Part shown: piece by piece, positions 1 to 11,232 of the stretch
Layout: every line of letters begins with the position of its first letter
Numbering within the stretch: position 1 is the stretch's first letter
DNA from: Bretschneidera sinensis
Lineage: Eukaryota > Streptophyta > Magnoliopsida > Brassicales > Akaniaceae
Reading direction: 5' to 3'
DNA length: 64,000 nt
Assembly (NCBI GenBank): GCA_023935145.1
Contig: CM043702.1
Location: forward strand, 54,700,501 to 54,764,500
Notes under the pieces: generated by a model
Told to the model about the DNA's origin: nothing
Database searches by the model: none
Seen by the model: the letters and a program-made list of their open reading frames with translations, nothing else
Program-made: the position numbers and the translations under genes

Positions 1-765
1 AGTAGTGTGCATTCTAGGATTTCGCCTCAAGTTATTATCAAATAAGTTCTAGAGCTTGTCGAGACCGCAAAAGTATTCACAAAACATTCGCACATAAAAC
101 TTCTCTAAATGTTTTAGACTAATCATGCAATTTTACCGCAAACTAGAGTCTCAAACTAAATGAAGATCAACACTTAAAATTATTCTCAAACCGAAGCAAG
201 ATTTAATATCTTCTAAAGTTATATGCTATCTCAATTATAATCATATCATTGACATGTAAATTAACTCCAAAACTAACACAAAACATACTAAAAACAAGCA
301 AAACTAAATCTAATTTTTTTAAAAAAAATTCAAGAAATATATATATATTTTTCAAACAATTTATCCTAACAAATGAATTAAAATGAAAAAGGGAAAGTGA
401 CACCAAACAATTCAATGGTATGAAATAGGAAATGTGTTTCCTCCACTCCCCAACCTAAGACTTGCATTGTCCTCAATGTGAAAGAAAAAGGTCGAGAGAA
501 AGAAAAAAAAAAGTAAAGAAAACTAAATAAATAAATAAAAATGAAAAAAAATAAAACTAATGTACAATGGAACGAAAGTACCCGATTAAGAAGGATAAAC
601 TAGGGGCACCCAAGAGATCTCTTCGGGCCTATCTTCAACACGTTCATGTTCCAAGTAGAGCTTCAGCCTTTGGCCATTAACTCAAAATGCACGACCGTCG
701 GAAGGATCTTCAACTTCTACCACTCCATCTGGAAAAACACTCTTCACAACATAAGGTCATTTCCA
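1..765 (-). other. 3' UTR of the Athila-like element
   Basis: No coding sequence is visible. On the minus strand, around 437-480, it has the purine-rich stretch (GGTTGGGGAGTGGAGG) preceded by a GAGGACAATG motif that is common in the 3' non-coding part of plant gypsy elements, so the polypurine tract and 3' LTR should follow to the left of the window. No env-like ORF remains between integrase and this region. Confidence 0.6.
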
Positions 766-2328
766 TCATGATCGCAATTTTCCCGAATGGAAGTGTAACA
801 GAGAATCATAAAGAAAAACTTGATTACCTTGTTCAAATTTTTTTTGGAGTATTTTCTGATCATGTGCTGCTTTCATTCTTGACTTTAAGTCCTTAGCATT
901 ATCATATGCATCATCCCTCAACTCTGCAAGTTCACAAAGTTGCATTTGCCTCTCCTCACCTGACATCTTCAAGTCATAATTAAAATTTCAAATAGTCTAA
1001 TATGCTCTATGCTCAAGTTCTACAGGTAAGTGACATGCTTTGCCGAATACCAAACGATAAGGAGATGCTCAAAGAACTGTCTTGTATGCTGTCCGGTATG
1101 CCTAAAGCGCATCCAATAGGTGCAAAGACCAATCTTTTCGATTCGGATTTACTGTTTTTTCAAGTATTCGTTTAATCTCCCCATTTGCTAGTTCTGCTTG
1201 GCCATTGGTTTGTGTATGGTAAGCTATAGAAACCTTATGGGTGACTCCATAGCTGCGCATCAAAGCCTCAAAAGAATGGTTACAAAAATGTGACATTTGA
1301 TCACTAATTATAACACGTTGAGTACCGTACCTAGATAAAATATGATCTTTAAGAAATTTAACAACAACTTTATTATCATTAGTGCGGCAAGGTATAGCTT
1401 TAACCCATTTAGAAACATAATCAATGGCAAGCAAAATGTAAAGATACCCAAAAGAAGGTGGGAATGGTCCCATAAAATCGATCCCCCAACAATCAAAGAT
1501 TTCCACCACTAAGATCGGGTTGAGAGGCATCATATGACGGTGGGACAATGAACCTAGCTTTTGACATCTTTAACATGAACGACAAAACTCATTAGTATCC
1601 TTGAATAAAGTAGGCCAATAAAAACCACATTGCAAAATTTTTGCGGCTGTCTTTTTAATAGAAAAATGACCACTACAAGCATAGGTATGACAAAAAGTTA
1701 ACACACTATCAATTTCCATATCCGGAATGCATCTTTTTATTATTTGATCGGGGCAATATTTAAAAAGATAAGGATCGTTCTAATAAAATTCTTTACCTCA
1801 GCCAAAAACTTACGTTTATCTTGTGCACTCCATGTAGATGGAACTTGATGATAAACCAAGTAATTTGCAATGTCAGCGTACTGTGGTGTGTGACAAAGGA
1901 CATCAAATAAATTCTCATCCGGAAAGGCTTTGTGAATGGCCAAAATGCCGGTATAATTCTTAAATTCCAAACGAGATAGATGGTCCACAACATTTTCCAC
2001 CCTCTTCTTGTCTTTGATGATCAAGTCAAATTCCTGCAAAAGCAAAACCCAACGTATCAAATGGGCCTTAGCATCCATTTTTTAGAAAAGAAATTTAAGG
2101 GCGGAGTTATCTGTGAATATAGTGATAGGTGAACCAATTAAATAAGAGATAAATTTATCCAATGCAAATACTACGGCTAGAAATTCTTTCTTGGTTGTGG
2201 TGTACATCATTTAAGAATGATTCAAGGTTCTACTAGCATAATAAACAACAAATGGTTTTCCCTCCCTTCTTTGTCCTAAAACAGCTCCTAAAGCATAGTC
2301 ACTAGCATCACACACAATCTCAAAAGGC
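766..2328 (-). pseudogene. Athila-like pol, 3' part: RNase H and integrase
   Basis: Minus-strand reading from 2328 down gives RNase H (CDASDYALGAVLGQRREGKP, then FTDNSALKFL and DAKAHLIRWVLLLQEFDL), the linker with a VVDHLSRL motif, and the integrase core (1548-1102) with [13 protein letters not shown], the D of AIDYVSKW and the E region [16 protein letters not shown]-terminal integrase tail is at 972-766 (ELAELRDDAYDNAKDLKSRM). Stops at about 2080 and 2190 and shifts between 1100 and 970 break the frame, and the zinc-binding HHCC part between 1740 and 1550 is damaged. It would have copied and integrated the element. It continues from RT at 8613-9965 across the nested copia element. Confidence 0.85.
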
Positions 2329-2333
2329 AAGGT
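2329..2333. repeat. Target-site duplication AAGGT (left copy)
   Basis: AAGGT at 2329-2333 is repeated at 8608-8612, directly outside the two LTRs of the first Tork-like element. It fixes the insertion point inside the Athila RNase H coding region. Confidence 0.88.
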
Positions 2334-3352
2334 TTTTGGAAATCACCTTGACAAGATACCTAAGTGGTGATCTTCCAAACACCCAAGTCTAGATTGACTT
2401 GTAGAAAGAAATACAACAATCAAAGGCAAGAACAGAAAATCAAAGAAAGAAAGAAGACAAGCAATTGTTGTCGAGGTTTGGCAATGTGCCTACATCCCCG
2501 TGAGTTCCTACGAACTCTCTGCACTAAATCAATGTTTCTTTACAAATACAGCAACCCTCTTCAAGAAGCTCAAGTTCTTGAAGAAACCAAGAAGAGAAGA
2601 AAGGAAGAAGATAAGAACTAACAATGCTCTCTATTTAATCTAGACTTCTCTCTCTTTACAACCAGCCTCACTACAATAAGTCCCTTTTATGTTTGATCTT
2701 TTTCACTCTCACACAATTCTCTCTTGTATTACAATTGATCTCAAAGTATGTCACAAACTTGTGTTGATCTCTCTTGTTGTACATGGAAAATGAAGCTAGG
2801 TAACCCCTTATATAGTGCACCCACTTCTTGTCAATTCTTGTGAGTCAATCTCCACCCTTAGATCTTGATTGCCACTTAACCATGGCCTTCCATTAATCCT
2901 AAGTGGTGTTGTGCTTTTTAACCTTGCACTCATGCACCCAAGAGGAGGTTAAAGCATGCTGTCCATGTGTGGTTTGGTGTGCCTAGCGCCTAGGCGCTCA
3001 ATAGGGGGCAGCGTGGCGCTGGGCAGAGCACACTTGTAACCCATTCTAGATGGCGTGACATTGGTGGGGAGAGGTGTGGTGCTGCTGCAGGTTAGGGGGT
3101 CTCCATTCTTTGCAGTGTGGCGCTGGTGAAGAAGCAGCATGGCCCACACTGATGCTGCCCTTCACCAGATTTTCCTACTTGTGTGCTGAAGTGAGCACAC
3201 TAGTGCGCCTACCCTTACCTTGCTCCAAAGTGATGCACACACATGTGTGCAGTCTTTTAACTTGCTGTATTTTAATACTCTAACCTTGGTTTAGACTTTA
3301 ACCATCTTTGAACCATGTTTAGACATGTTTAAACCTTAGATAAATACCAACA
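2334..3352 (-). repeat. 3' LTR of Tork copy A (1019 bp)
   Basis: Direct repeat of 7566-8607. In plus orientation it should read TGTTGG...CCAACA, but the first dinucleotide here is TT (G to T change). On the minus strand it has a TATA box (TATATAAG, 2807-2814). Upstream of it is a GC-rich U3 segment with palindromes, including AGCGCCTAGGCGCT (2985-2998). Confidence 0.92.
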
Positions 3353-3366
3353 ATCTCTACTTTTGT
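3353..3366 (-). promoter_or_regulatory. Polypurine tract of Tork copy A
   Basis: Minus strand AAAAGTAGAGAT abuts the 3' LTR and would prime plus-strand DNA synthesis. The same tract (CAAAGGTAGAGAT) is found in copy D at 61890-61903. Confidence 0.75.
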
Positions 3367-3433
3367 CTAAGTGTTTAAACCCGAACCATTTTTGCAGAAA
3401 GCTTCGGGATCCAAACTCATCTTGAGTCATCAA

Positions 3434-6400
3434 TTAACCAACTCCAATTCTAAGTAGTCCAAGGCAATGATTGAACTTACTTAGAGGTAGAACTTTAGTA
3501 CCCAAATCCGCATGATTTTCTTCCGTGGCTATCTTGTCCACATGGATGCATCCTTTCGTAACATTTTCTCTAATGAAATGATACCGAACATCTATGTGCT
3601 TTGTCCTCTCATGGAACACCAGATTCTTACACAAGTGTAATGCACTTTGACTATCCGAAAACACCACAACCTGCTCCTCCAGTACCTTCAACTCTTCCAG
3701 TAACCCTTTGCACCATATAGCTTCCTTAATGGCCTCCGTAGCCGCTATGTACTCAGCCTCGGTTATTGAGAGTGCTACCATTAGCTGCAACTGAGCTTTC
3801 TAACTTACACAACATCCATTTAAGTTGAAGAAGTAGGAGGTAATCGATCTTCTTTTATCCCGATCTGCTCCATAGTCTGAATCTGCAAAACCCTCAAGGC
3901 ATATGGACTTACCCCTCTTCTCATAAACCCGCCCTACTTCTAGGCTTCCCTTTAAGTACCTTGGCAACCACTTCATCCCAAGCCAATGCTCTTTTTCAGG
4001 ATTACTCATAAACCTGCTAAGAACACTCACTGCATGAGCAATGTCAGGTCTAGTGCTAACCATGGTTATATAACAGAACCAACCGCACTAGAGTAGGGGA
4101 CTTTTTCCATTTCCTTCTTCTTCACTTCCGATCTCGGACTTTGATCGCTGGAGAACTTGAAATGACCAGCAAGGGGAACCTTCACTGGTTTGCTATCTTC
4201 CATAGAGAATTTAGATATCATCTTCTCTATGTAGGAATTTTCAGAGATCTTCAATTTGTTTCTCTCCCTTTCCTAGATGATACACATCCTAAGGATCTTT
4301 TGTGCATAGTCAAGATCCTCCATCTCAAACTACTCACTGAGTTGAGCCTTTAATCTCTTTATCCTCTCCATGCTGCTCCCAACCAGCAACATGTCATCAA
4401 CATAGATGAGGATGATCACCACTTCTTCAACCTTCTGCCCCTTATAGTATAAGCACGAATCATAGTAGCTCCTCATGAAACCCAAGCTGATTACAAAGGA
4501 ATCAAACCTCTTATTCCATTGCCGAGGTGATTGCTTCAGGCCATAGAGAGATTTTTTCTATTTGCACACCAACTCTTCCTGCCTTTCTTCCTCATAGCCT
4601 TCAGGTTGCCTCTTTAAAATGGTCTCATCGAGCTCTCCATGTAAGAATGCTGTCTTCACATCCATTTTCTCAATTTCCTAATCAAATTGGACCACCAATG
4701 CCAATACTATCTGTATCGTCTTGTACTTCACAACCGGTGAGAAGATTTCGGTGAAATCTATACCTTCTTTTTGTGTGAACCCCTTTGCCACCAGCCTAGC
4801 TTTATACCGGACTTCATCCCCTGGAGTATTCCCTTCTTTGATCTTGTAGAGCCATCTACAATCCAAAACTCTCTGTTTTTCAGGTTTGGGCACCAACTCC
4901 CAAGAGTATTCTTCATCAAAGAATCCATTTCTTCCTCCATAGCCAGCTGCCACTTTGACGAATCCTTACACTCCATGGCATCCGTGTAAGTTTCTGGTTC
5001 AACCTCTATTTCTATCCAATGAGCTACTACATTAGAATCTTTACCTCATTTTCTCTACCTGAACCGAGTTCTCCTTGATGCGATGCTCCATAACTTCCGG
5101 ACTGGTTTCCTCACTAGCCCCTGCAGGGTTAGTTTTCTCCAAGTAGGGAAATAACAATTCATTAAAAATAACATCCCTACTTATAATCAGTTTTATGCCC
5201 TTCTTTTCTAAGGACCACAACCTATATCCCTTAACCCCATCACCATATCCTAGAAATACACATTTTCTAGATCTAGGGCTAAGTTTATCCTCATTTTGAT
5301 GTGCATATGCAGCACACCCAAAAGTCCTAAGGTTGCTTAATTTAGGGGGTTTCCTACTCCACGTCTCCATGGGAGTCTTGAGCTCTAAAACTCTAAAGGG
5401 TGATCTATTCACTAAGTATGCAGCTGTAGCCATAGCTTCTCCCCAAAAATATTTTGGCAAATCGGATCCTATTAGCATGCACCTAACCTTTTCCATAAGG
5501 GTTCTATTCATTCTTTCAGCAACTCCATTTTGCTGAGGTGTTTTTATAACCATTCTATGCCTTAGAATGCTATTTAATTCACATAATTTATCAAAATCAT
5601 TATTGCAAAATTCTAAGCCATTATCGGTTCGTAAAGCCTTAACTACCCTACCCGTTTGAGTTTCCAGCAACTTCTTCCACACAACAAATTTATTCAAGGC
5701 ATCAGATTTATTTTTAAGCAAATAAACCCACACTCTTCTTGAATAATCATCAATTAAAGATAGAAAGTAAAAGTTACCTCCCTGTGTTGGTGTTCTTGCT
5801 AGTCCCCAAAGGTCTAAATGAATGTAGTCAAGAATCCCCTTAAACTTGTGCACTCCGGTGTTGAAGCTGACCCGGTGTTGCTTCCCAAGAATGCAACTCT
5901 CACAGAAATCCAGTTTCTCTACTTTGTCTCCTCCAAGTAGACCATCCTTGCTAAGAACTTGTAGGCCTTTTTCGCTCATGTGTCCCAAACGAGTGTGCCA
6001 AAGGGCTACCTTGTGCATCTCAGCCATCAAGCTTGCTGCTTGATCATTGATTTCTTTCTCTCTGATCATCTCATAGAGTCCATCATTTCTTGCTGCCTTG
6101 ATCACTACCAAAGATCCCTTGGCCACCTTAATCTTTCTTCCCTCTACTTTGCATGTATACCCCATGGAATCCAGCTGCCCCACTGAGATCAAATTTCTCT
6201 TCAAATCTGGAAGATACCTCACATTTCGCAGCAGCCTTATGACTCCATCAAACATCCTCAATTGGATGTCTCCAATCCCTCTCACTTTGCAAAAATTGTC
6301 ATTCCCCAAGAATACCCTTTCATCATTGATCTCCTTGAAATTATTAAACCATTCCTTGTGAGGGCACATATGATAAGTGCACCCGGAATCAAGAATCCAC

Positions 6401-6462
6401 TTTCTGCTGCCTTGCCTTCTGCTTACATTTGAGCACACAACAAGCACATCATCTTACTGTTC
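3434..6462 (-). pseudogene. Tork copy A pol: protease, integrase, RT, RNase H
   Basis: From 6447 downward one open stretch of about 468 codons holds the aspartic protease (WILDSGCTYHMCP), the integrase zinc-binding part (H..H of HTRLGH, C..C of CESC), and the integrase core with D (HLDLWG), D (RTDNGLEF) and E (GVAERMNRT) all present. The frame stops at 5041 within the linker before RT; compared with copy C, part of this linker is missing. RT is in pieces (4953-4678, then 4254-4066 and 4063-3800), with RNase H at 3790-3434 ([21 protein letters not shown]). Two in-frame stops separate it from gag (TGA 6463-6465, TAA 6454-6456). Integrase looks best preserved; RT is clearly dead. Confidence 0.9.
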
Positions 6463-7320
6463 TCATTTGGCAACCGAAGCCTCTCCATTATTGGTATGGC
6501 TTCTCCTCTCATCCCAAATCCTCTTCTTGCAATCTTTCTTGAAATGGCCCTCCTTGTTGCAATAGAAGCATCTCTTTCCTCCTCCAAGTCTTGTCTTGGA
6601 ATGAGATCTCCCATGGTTCTGCCCTCTACCTCTTGATTTCTCCCGGTAGTTGCCATAGTTGCTACTGCCATTCCGAGTTGCTGCCCTTCCTCTTACAAAC
6701 AACCCATCTCCACCTGATGTCTCATTCATCTTGACTTTGAAATCATGTGGTATGGAATTAATTACAATCTCCTTTGTTAAAGTGTCCCTTCCATAGTCAA
6801 TAGCATTAATCAAATTGTCAAAGCAATCAGGAAGAGAATTTAATAAGATAATAGCTAATTGTTCATCCAGAAAAATAATGCTACAGTTATTCAAATCTTG
6901 AACTAGCTTATTAAAGACATCAAGATTATCTTGCAACTCTTTACTAGGATCCATTTTAAAAGCAAAGATTCTTTTAAGAAGATAAATCTTGTTAGGGAGA
7001 GTTTTGGTAAGAAACAACTCATCTAGTTTCTTCCATATGACAGCCGGATCTTCCGAGTCTCCGCACTCCCTTGTGACGCTATCCGATATGTGCAAGAAAA
7101 TGGTGTTGTAAGCCATCTTCTTCATCCCGGTCTGTTGGTCCTCTGTGACACTTGCTGGAAAAGTATCATCTTGTCCAATAGCCAAGTCCACTTTTTGTTG
7201 CATTAGAACCACCTTGATCTTCCACTTCCAAAGGGAAAAGTCTCCCTTTCCATCAAACTTCTCAACACATAAATTTGAAGCATCTTTTGCGGACAAGATC
7301 CCTGATTTATGCACTACCCA
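6463..7320 (-). pseudogene. Tork copy A gag (capsid/nucleocapsid)
   Basis: About 285 codons are open. The UBN2-type copia gag core is followed by a basic arginine/glycine/serine-rich stretch and a CCHC zinc knuckle (CFYCNKEGHFKKDC) near the C-terminus, which binds element RNA. There is no in-frame ATG at the N-terminus. The ATG homologous to the start of copy C (35800) would be at 7283-7281, but a small insertion in an A-run puts it out of frame. The reading ends at TGA 6463-6465, and the same TGA is present in copy C. Gag and pol are in the same frame. Confidence 0.87.
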
Positions 7321-7488
7321 CAAATGCTTTCTTCAACCTCAAGAACACATATCAAAGATAGATTTTAACACCGTTCTTGAATCACCCTCAAGAACACGAT
7401 CAGATCTTGATCTTTACACCATTCTTGAATCACCCAAGAAGTTGATCTTTGATTCTTGGAGTCTTGGCTCCATCACCTTCTTGTTCTT

Positions 7489-7564
7489 GCTCCGATACCC
7501 AACTATGCTTGCTCTGATACCACTGTCCAAAGCTCTGATACCACTATCCAAAGATCTGATACCA
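7489..7564 (-). promoter_or_regulatory. Primer-binding site, tandemly repeated (tRNA-iMet)
   Basis: On the minus strand, TGGTATCAGATC lies one base inside the 5' LTR (7553-7564). Two further copies, TGGTATCAGAGC (7511-7522 and 7532-7543), repeat at exactly 21 bp, and a fourth degenerate copy (TGGGTATCGGAGC) is at about 7489-7501. TGGTATCAGAGC is the standard complement of the plant initiator tRNA-Met 3' end. The outer copies match it better than the LTR-proximal one. Confidence 0.85.
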
Positions 7565-7565
7565 T

Positions 7566-8607
7566 TGTTGGAAATCACCTTGACAAGATGCCCAGGTGGT
7601 GATCTTCCAAACACCCAAGTCTAGAATGACTTGTAGAATAAAATACAGCAATCAAAGACAAGAATAGAAAATCAAAGAAAGAAAGAAGACAGGCAATTGT
7701 TATCGAGGTTCGGCAATGTGCCTACGTCCCTATGAGTTCCTTCGAACTTTCTGCACTAAATCAATGGTTCTTTACAAATATAGTAACACTCTTCAAGAAG
7801 CTCAAGTTCTTGAAGAAACCAAGAAGAGAAGAAAGGAGGAAGATAAGAACTAATAATGCTCTCTATCTAATCTAGACTTCTCTCTCTTTACAACCAGCCT
7901 CATTACAATAAGTCCTTCTTGTGTTTGATCTTTTTCACTCTCACAAAATTCTCTCTTATATTACAATTGATCTCAAAGTATTTCATAAACTTGTGTTGAT
8001 CTCTCTTGTTGTACATGGAAAATGAAGCTAGGTAACCCCTTATATAGTGCACCCACTTCTTGTCCATTCTTGTGAGTCAATCTCTACCCTTAGATCTTGA
8101 TTGCCACTTAACCATGGCCCTTCATCAATTCTAAGTGGTGTTGCGTGTTTTAACCTTGCACCCACGCACCCAAGAGGAGGTCAAAGCATGTTGTCCATGT
8201 GTGCTTTGGTGTACCTAGCGCCTAGGCACTCAATAGGGGGCGGCGTGGCGCTGGGCAGAGCACACTTGCAGCCCATTCTGGATGGCGTGACGCTAGTAGG
8301 GAGAGGTATAGCACTGGTGTAGGTTATGGGTCTCCATTTTTTGTAGTGTGGCACTAGTGAAGAAGCGGCATGGCGCACACTGATGCTGCCCTTCACCAGC
8401 AGTGCGCACACTGGTGCGCACACATTTTCCTGCTTGTGTGCTGAAGTGTGCACACTAGTGCGCCTACCCTTACCTTGCTCCAAAGTGATGCACACACATG
8501 TGTGCAGTCTTTTAACTTGCTTTATTTTAATACTCCAACCTTGGTTTAGACTTTAACCATTTTTGAACCATGTTTAGACATGTTTAAACCTTAGACAAAT
8601 ACCAACA
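7566..8607 (-). repeat. 5' LTR of Tork copy A (1042 bp)
   Basis: TGTTGG...CCAACA in plus orientation, direct repeat of 2334-3352. The minus-strand TATA box is TATATAAG (8039-8046). It carries about 24 bp in the GC-rich U3 part (near 8400-8425) that are missing from the other LTR. Confidence 0.92.
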
Positions 8608-8612
8608 AAGGT

Positions 8613-9965
8613 AAAATCGGGTGATTGCATAATAGGGGTGGTTATAAGCTTAGAAAAAAGTGTTCTAAAGGCTTTCTCACATTTAGACCTCTACTTAAAC
8701 TCGGTATCCTTCAACAAAAGGTTATATAAGGGTCTAGAGATAGCACTAAAATTTTGAATAGACCTTCTATAAAACCCGACATGCCCTAGAAAATACCTAA
8801 CATCTTTAATATTCTTAGGAGTGTGTAGTTTAGAAATTAATTCAATTTTCGATTTATCCACTTCTATCCTATTTTTAGACACTATATGGCCTAAAACTAT
8901 TCCGAAAGACACCATAAAATGGCACTTCTCCCAATTAAGCACAAACCCCTTCTCTTCACACCTACACAAAACATTTTTCAAGTTAGATAAACATGAATCA
9001 AAAGAAGTTCCAAACATAGTTAAATCATCCATAAACACTTCCATACATTTTTCAACCATGTCGCTAAAAATACTTATCATGCATCTTTGAAAAGTAGCCG
9101 ATGCATTACATAAACCAAAGGGCATTCTACAAAAAGTAAAAGTACCTAAAAGACAAGTAAAGGTGGTATTCTCTTGATCCTCTAAGGAAATTCCTATTTG
9201 GTAGTATCCCAAATACCCATCTAAAAAGAAATAAAAATTATGACCAGCCACACGTTCTAAGATTTGATCTATGAATGGAAGGAGAAAGTGATCTTTCCGA
9301 GTAGTTGAATTAAGTTTTCTATAATCAATGCACATACGCCACCCGGTCACTACCTTAGTTGGTACTAACACCCCCTCTTCATTTTCTACCACGGTCACCC
9401 TGGCTTTCTTAGGAACTACTTGAGTTGGACTAATCCACTTACTATTGGATATTGGCTATATAATTCCTGCATCTAATAGCTTTAAGGCTTCTTTCTTAAC
9501 TATCTCTTTCATAGTTGGATTTAGCCTTCTTTGTGGGTCTCTACGAGGGTTAGCTCATTCTTCTAGATAAACCTATGAGAACAAATTAAAGGGCTAATAC
9601 CTTTTATGTAGGCTATAGTCCAACCTAATGCAGATTTATGCTGTCTTAACAAATTTAACAATTTATCACATTGCACATCACTAAGTTCGGAAGAAATAAT
9701 AACCAAAAAGGTATTACCTGGGCCTAAGAAGGCATGTTTGAGCCCTTTGGGCAGCAGAGCTAAATTAAGCGTTAGTGTCTCCTCGAAAGATGGTTTGGGT
9801 GCCTCCCTCTCTTTAGGAAACTCCTCAAAGCATGGTTGCCATGATTTCTTAATAAATCCCTGCGACTTATCAAAAACATCAACGGCATGGGGATAAATTG
9901 AAGAATCATCAAAATCAAAATTATTAAGAAGGAATTCCAAAGAATTAGAATTATCTTTAATGTAC
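8613..9965 (-). pseudogene. Athila-like pol, middle part: reverse transcriptase
   Basis: Minus-strand reading: 9940-9563 is the pre-RT linker (ALGWTIAYIKGISPLICSHR), and 9398-8691 the RT domain with WRMCIDYRKLN, FLDGYLGYYQI, MPFGLCNASATFQRCM and the catalytic FMDD (usually F/YVDD). It runs on to the RNase H boundary (VGFYRRSIQNFSAISRPLYN). Stops around 9400-9560 separate the two pieces. The sequence was once continuous with 766-2328 on one side and with the protease at 20314-21306 on the other. Confidence 0.87.
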
Positions 9966-9970
9966 TCATC
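9966..9970. repeat. Target-site duplication TCATC (left copy)
   Basis: TCATC at 9966-9970 and again at 20309-20313, immediately outside the Sirevirus-like LTRs. Confidence 0.92.
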
Positions 9971-11218
9971 TGTAGCTCAAGGTTTCAACCCAAGAGGGGG
10001 GGTGAATTGGGTTTTTAAAAACTTTTGCGGAATTTATACAAGTTTATAAAAACTGATAAGCAACAAATAATTAATACAAGTAAAAAGCTGTAAATAAAGA
10101 GTTTAAGGAAAGAGGATGCAAACACAGTTATAGTGGTTCGGCAATATCGGATTCATTCCGACCCTACGTCCACTCTCTTTAAGGAACTCCTTGAAGTAAT
10201 CCACTAAGAAAACTTAGTCGCACAACTTAGCCGGGTGCTGCACAAACCGTACACAAGCAATTTACAGGAATTGCTTAAACCGAAAAATCCCCTTCCTTTC
10301 GGAAGTTTCCCCTTCCTCTCGGAAGTAATCCCTTTACAAAGATGGTGTAAAGTAAAAGGTAGAGAGACAACAAATGAAAGCTTATTACAACAGAAATGTC
10401 TCTCTTTCAAAGTAAAGCTTGAAGAAATGGCTCAATAAGATTATTTCAAAGCTTTTTGTGTTTCAAGAGTATAAAAACTTGATTATATGAGATCAACTCT
10501 TTTTGAATATGCGCTTCCTGTTTTTGAATGCTTTGCTGAATGGGTTTATATAGCAATCAATTAATATGGCCGTTTTGGACTTTAATTTGAAAAAGATTTA
10601 CTTTAAAACGTTCAGATTTGGAGTCCAATGGTCATATTTTTGAACTACCAGTCGACTGGGTCGAGATACCAGTCGCCTGGTTTCACTTGAAAAATACACG
10701 TTTTCAGACCTTCTGGGTATCCAGTCGACTGGTATATATCATCCAGTCGACTGGGGACTTTCTGTCCATTTTACCAGTCGACTGGGTTGATTCATCCAGT
10801 CGACTGGGAAATTACTGGTCAAAGTACCAGTCAACTGGGTTAATTCATCCAGTCGACTGGGTACCTTCTGACCCATATACCAGTCGACTGGTATATGTAC
10901 CCAGTCGACTGGGTTGTCTTCCAACCCAGTTTTTCTTTTGTTTTTCATTAGAAACATCTAAAAATAATGGTTTTAGAAAAACCTTTTGTGTTCGAGCCAT
11001 TGAACAAGCTAATACAATGTATGAGTGAGACTTACATTGGTTCTAAACCTTAAGACCTATACTAGATCTTCAGTCTTCACTTGATACTTGATTTGGTTCG
11101 AGTTTTTGCACTTTGTTCCTTGGTTGAATATGTTTGATCCTTAATACAACTTAGTTAAACATGTTAGTTAAATAACAGTTGTGTTTTGCCATCATTAAAA
11201 TACGGGCGAGGGTCAACA
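9971..11218 (-). repeat. 3' LTR of the Sirevirus-like element (1248 bp)
   Basis: Begins TGTAGCTC and ends GGTCAACA in plus orientation. Base-for-base partner of 19061-20308. Holds the palindrome array at 10648-10912, where two of the ten palindromes have decayed (10669-10680, 10827-10838). Confidence 0.95.
10648..10912. repeat. Array of paired 12-bp palindromes, 3' LTR
   Basis: Ten copies of CCAGTCGACTGG (eight perfect) start at 10648, 10669, 10721, 10743, 10774, 10796, 10827, 10849, 10880 and 10901. They form five pairs 21-22 bp apart, and the last four pairs repeat every 53 bp. The array lies in U3, upstream of the minus-strand TATA box. Confidence 0.93.
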
Positions 11219-11232
11219 ATCTCCCTCTTTTT
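11219..11232 (-). promoter_or_regulatory. Polypurine tract of the Sirevirus-like element
   Basis: Minus strand AAAAAGAGGGAGAT directly before the 3' LTR. Further G-run motifs of the same kind occur on the minus strand at 11431-11440 (TTAGGGGGAA) and 11491-11500 (ACGGGGGAGA), as is typical of Sireviruses. Confidence 0.8.

Larger units (their letters stand above)
2334..8607 (-). mobile_element. Tork/Tnt1-like Ty1/copia element (copy A)
   Basis: A complete but dead copia element on the minus strand: 5' LTR 7566-8607, primer site, gag, protease-integrase-RT-RNase H, polypurine tract and 3' LTR 2334-3352, flanked by AAGGT. Integrase precedes RT, which is the copia order. The protease (DSGCTYHMCP) and integrase motifs (ERMNRTLMEKVR, LWHTRLGHMSEKGLQVL) resemble tobacco Tnt1, hence the Tork assignment. 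The LTRs differ clearly, by several percent plus an indel of about 24 bp, so it is older than the neighbouring Sirevirus-like element. Related copies lie at 30776-36908 and 56875-62767, with a solo LTR at 46958-47935. Confidence 0.92.

Noticed and set aside
1..765. A possible env-like ORF downstream of the Athila integrase
   Set aside because: No open reading of useful length remains; the only 70-codon stretch (203-415) is AT-driven.
7145..7624. Plus-strand open stretch of 159 codons
   Set aside because: Shadow of gag and of the primer-site repeats on the minus strand, spanning the LTR border.
10618..11028. Open stretch with PVDWV / SRLG / QSTG repeats (also at 19708-20118 and on the other strand)
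   Set aside because: The peptide repeats are just translations of the CCAGTCGACTGG palindromes in the LTR in different frames.
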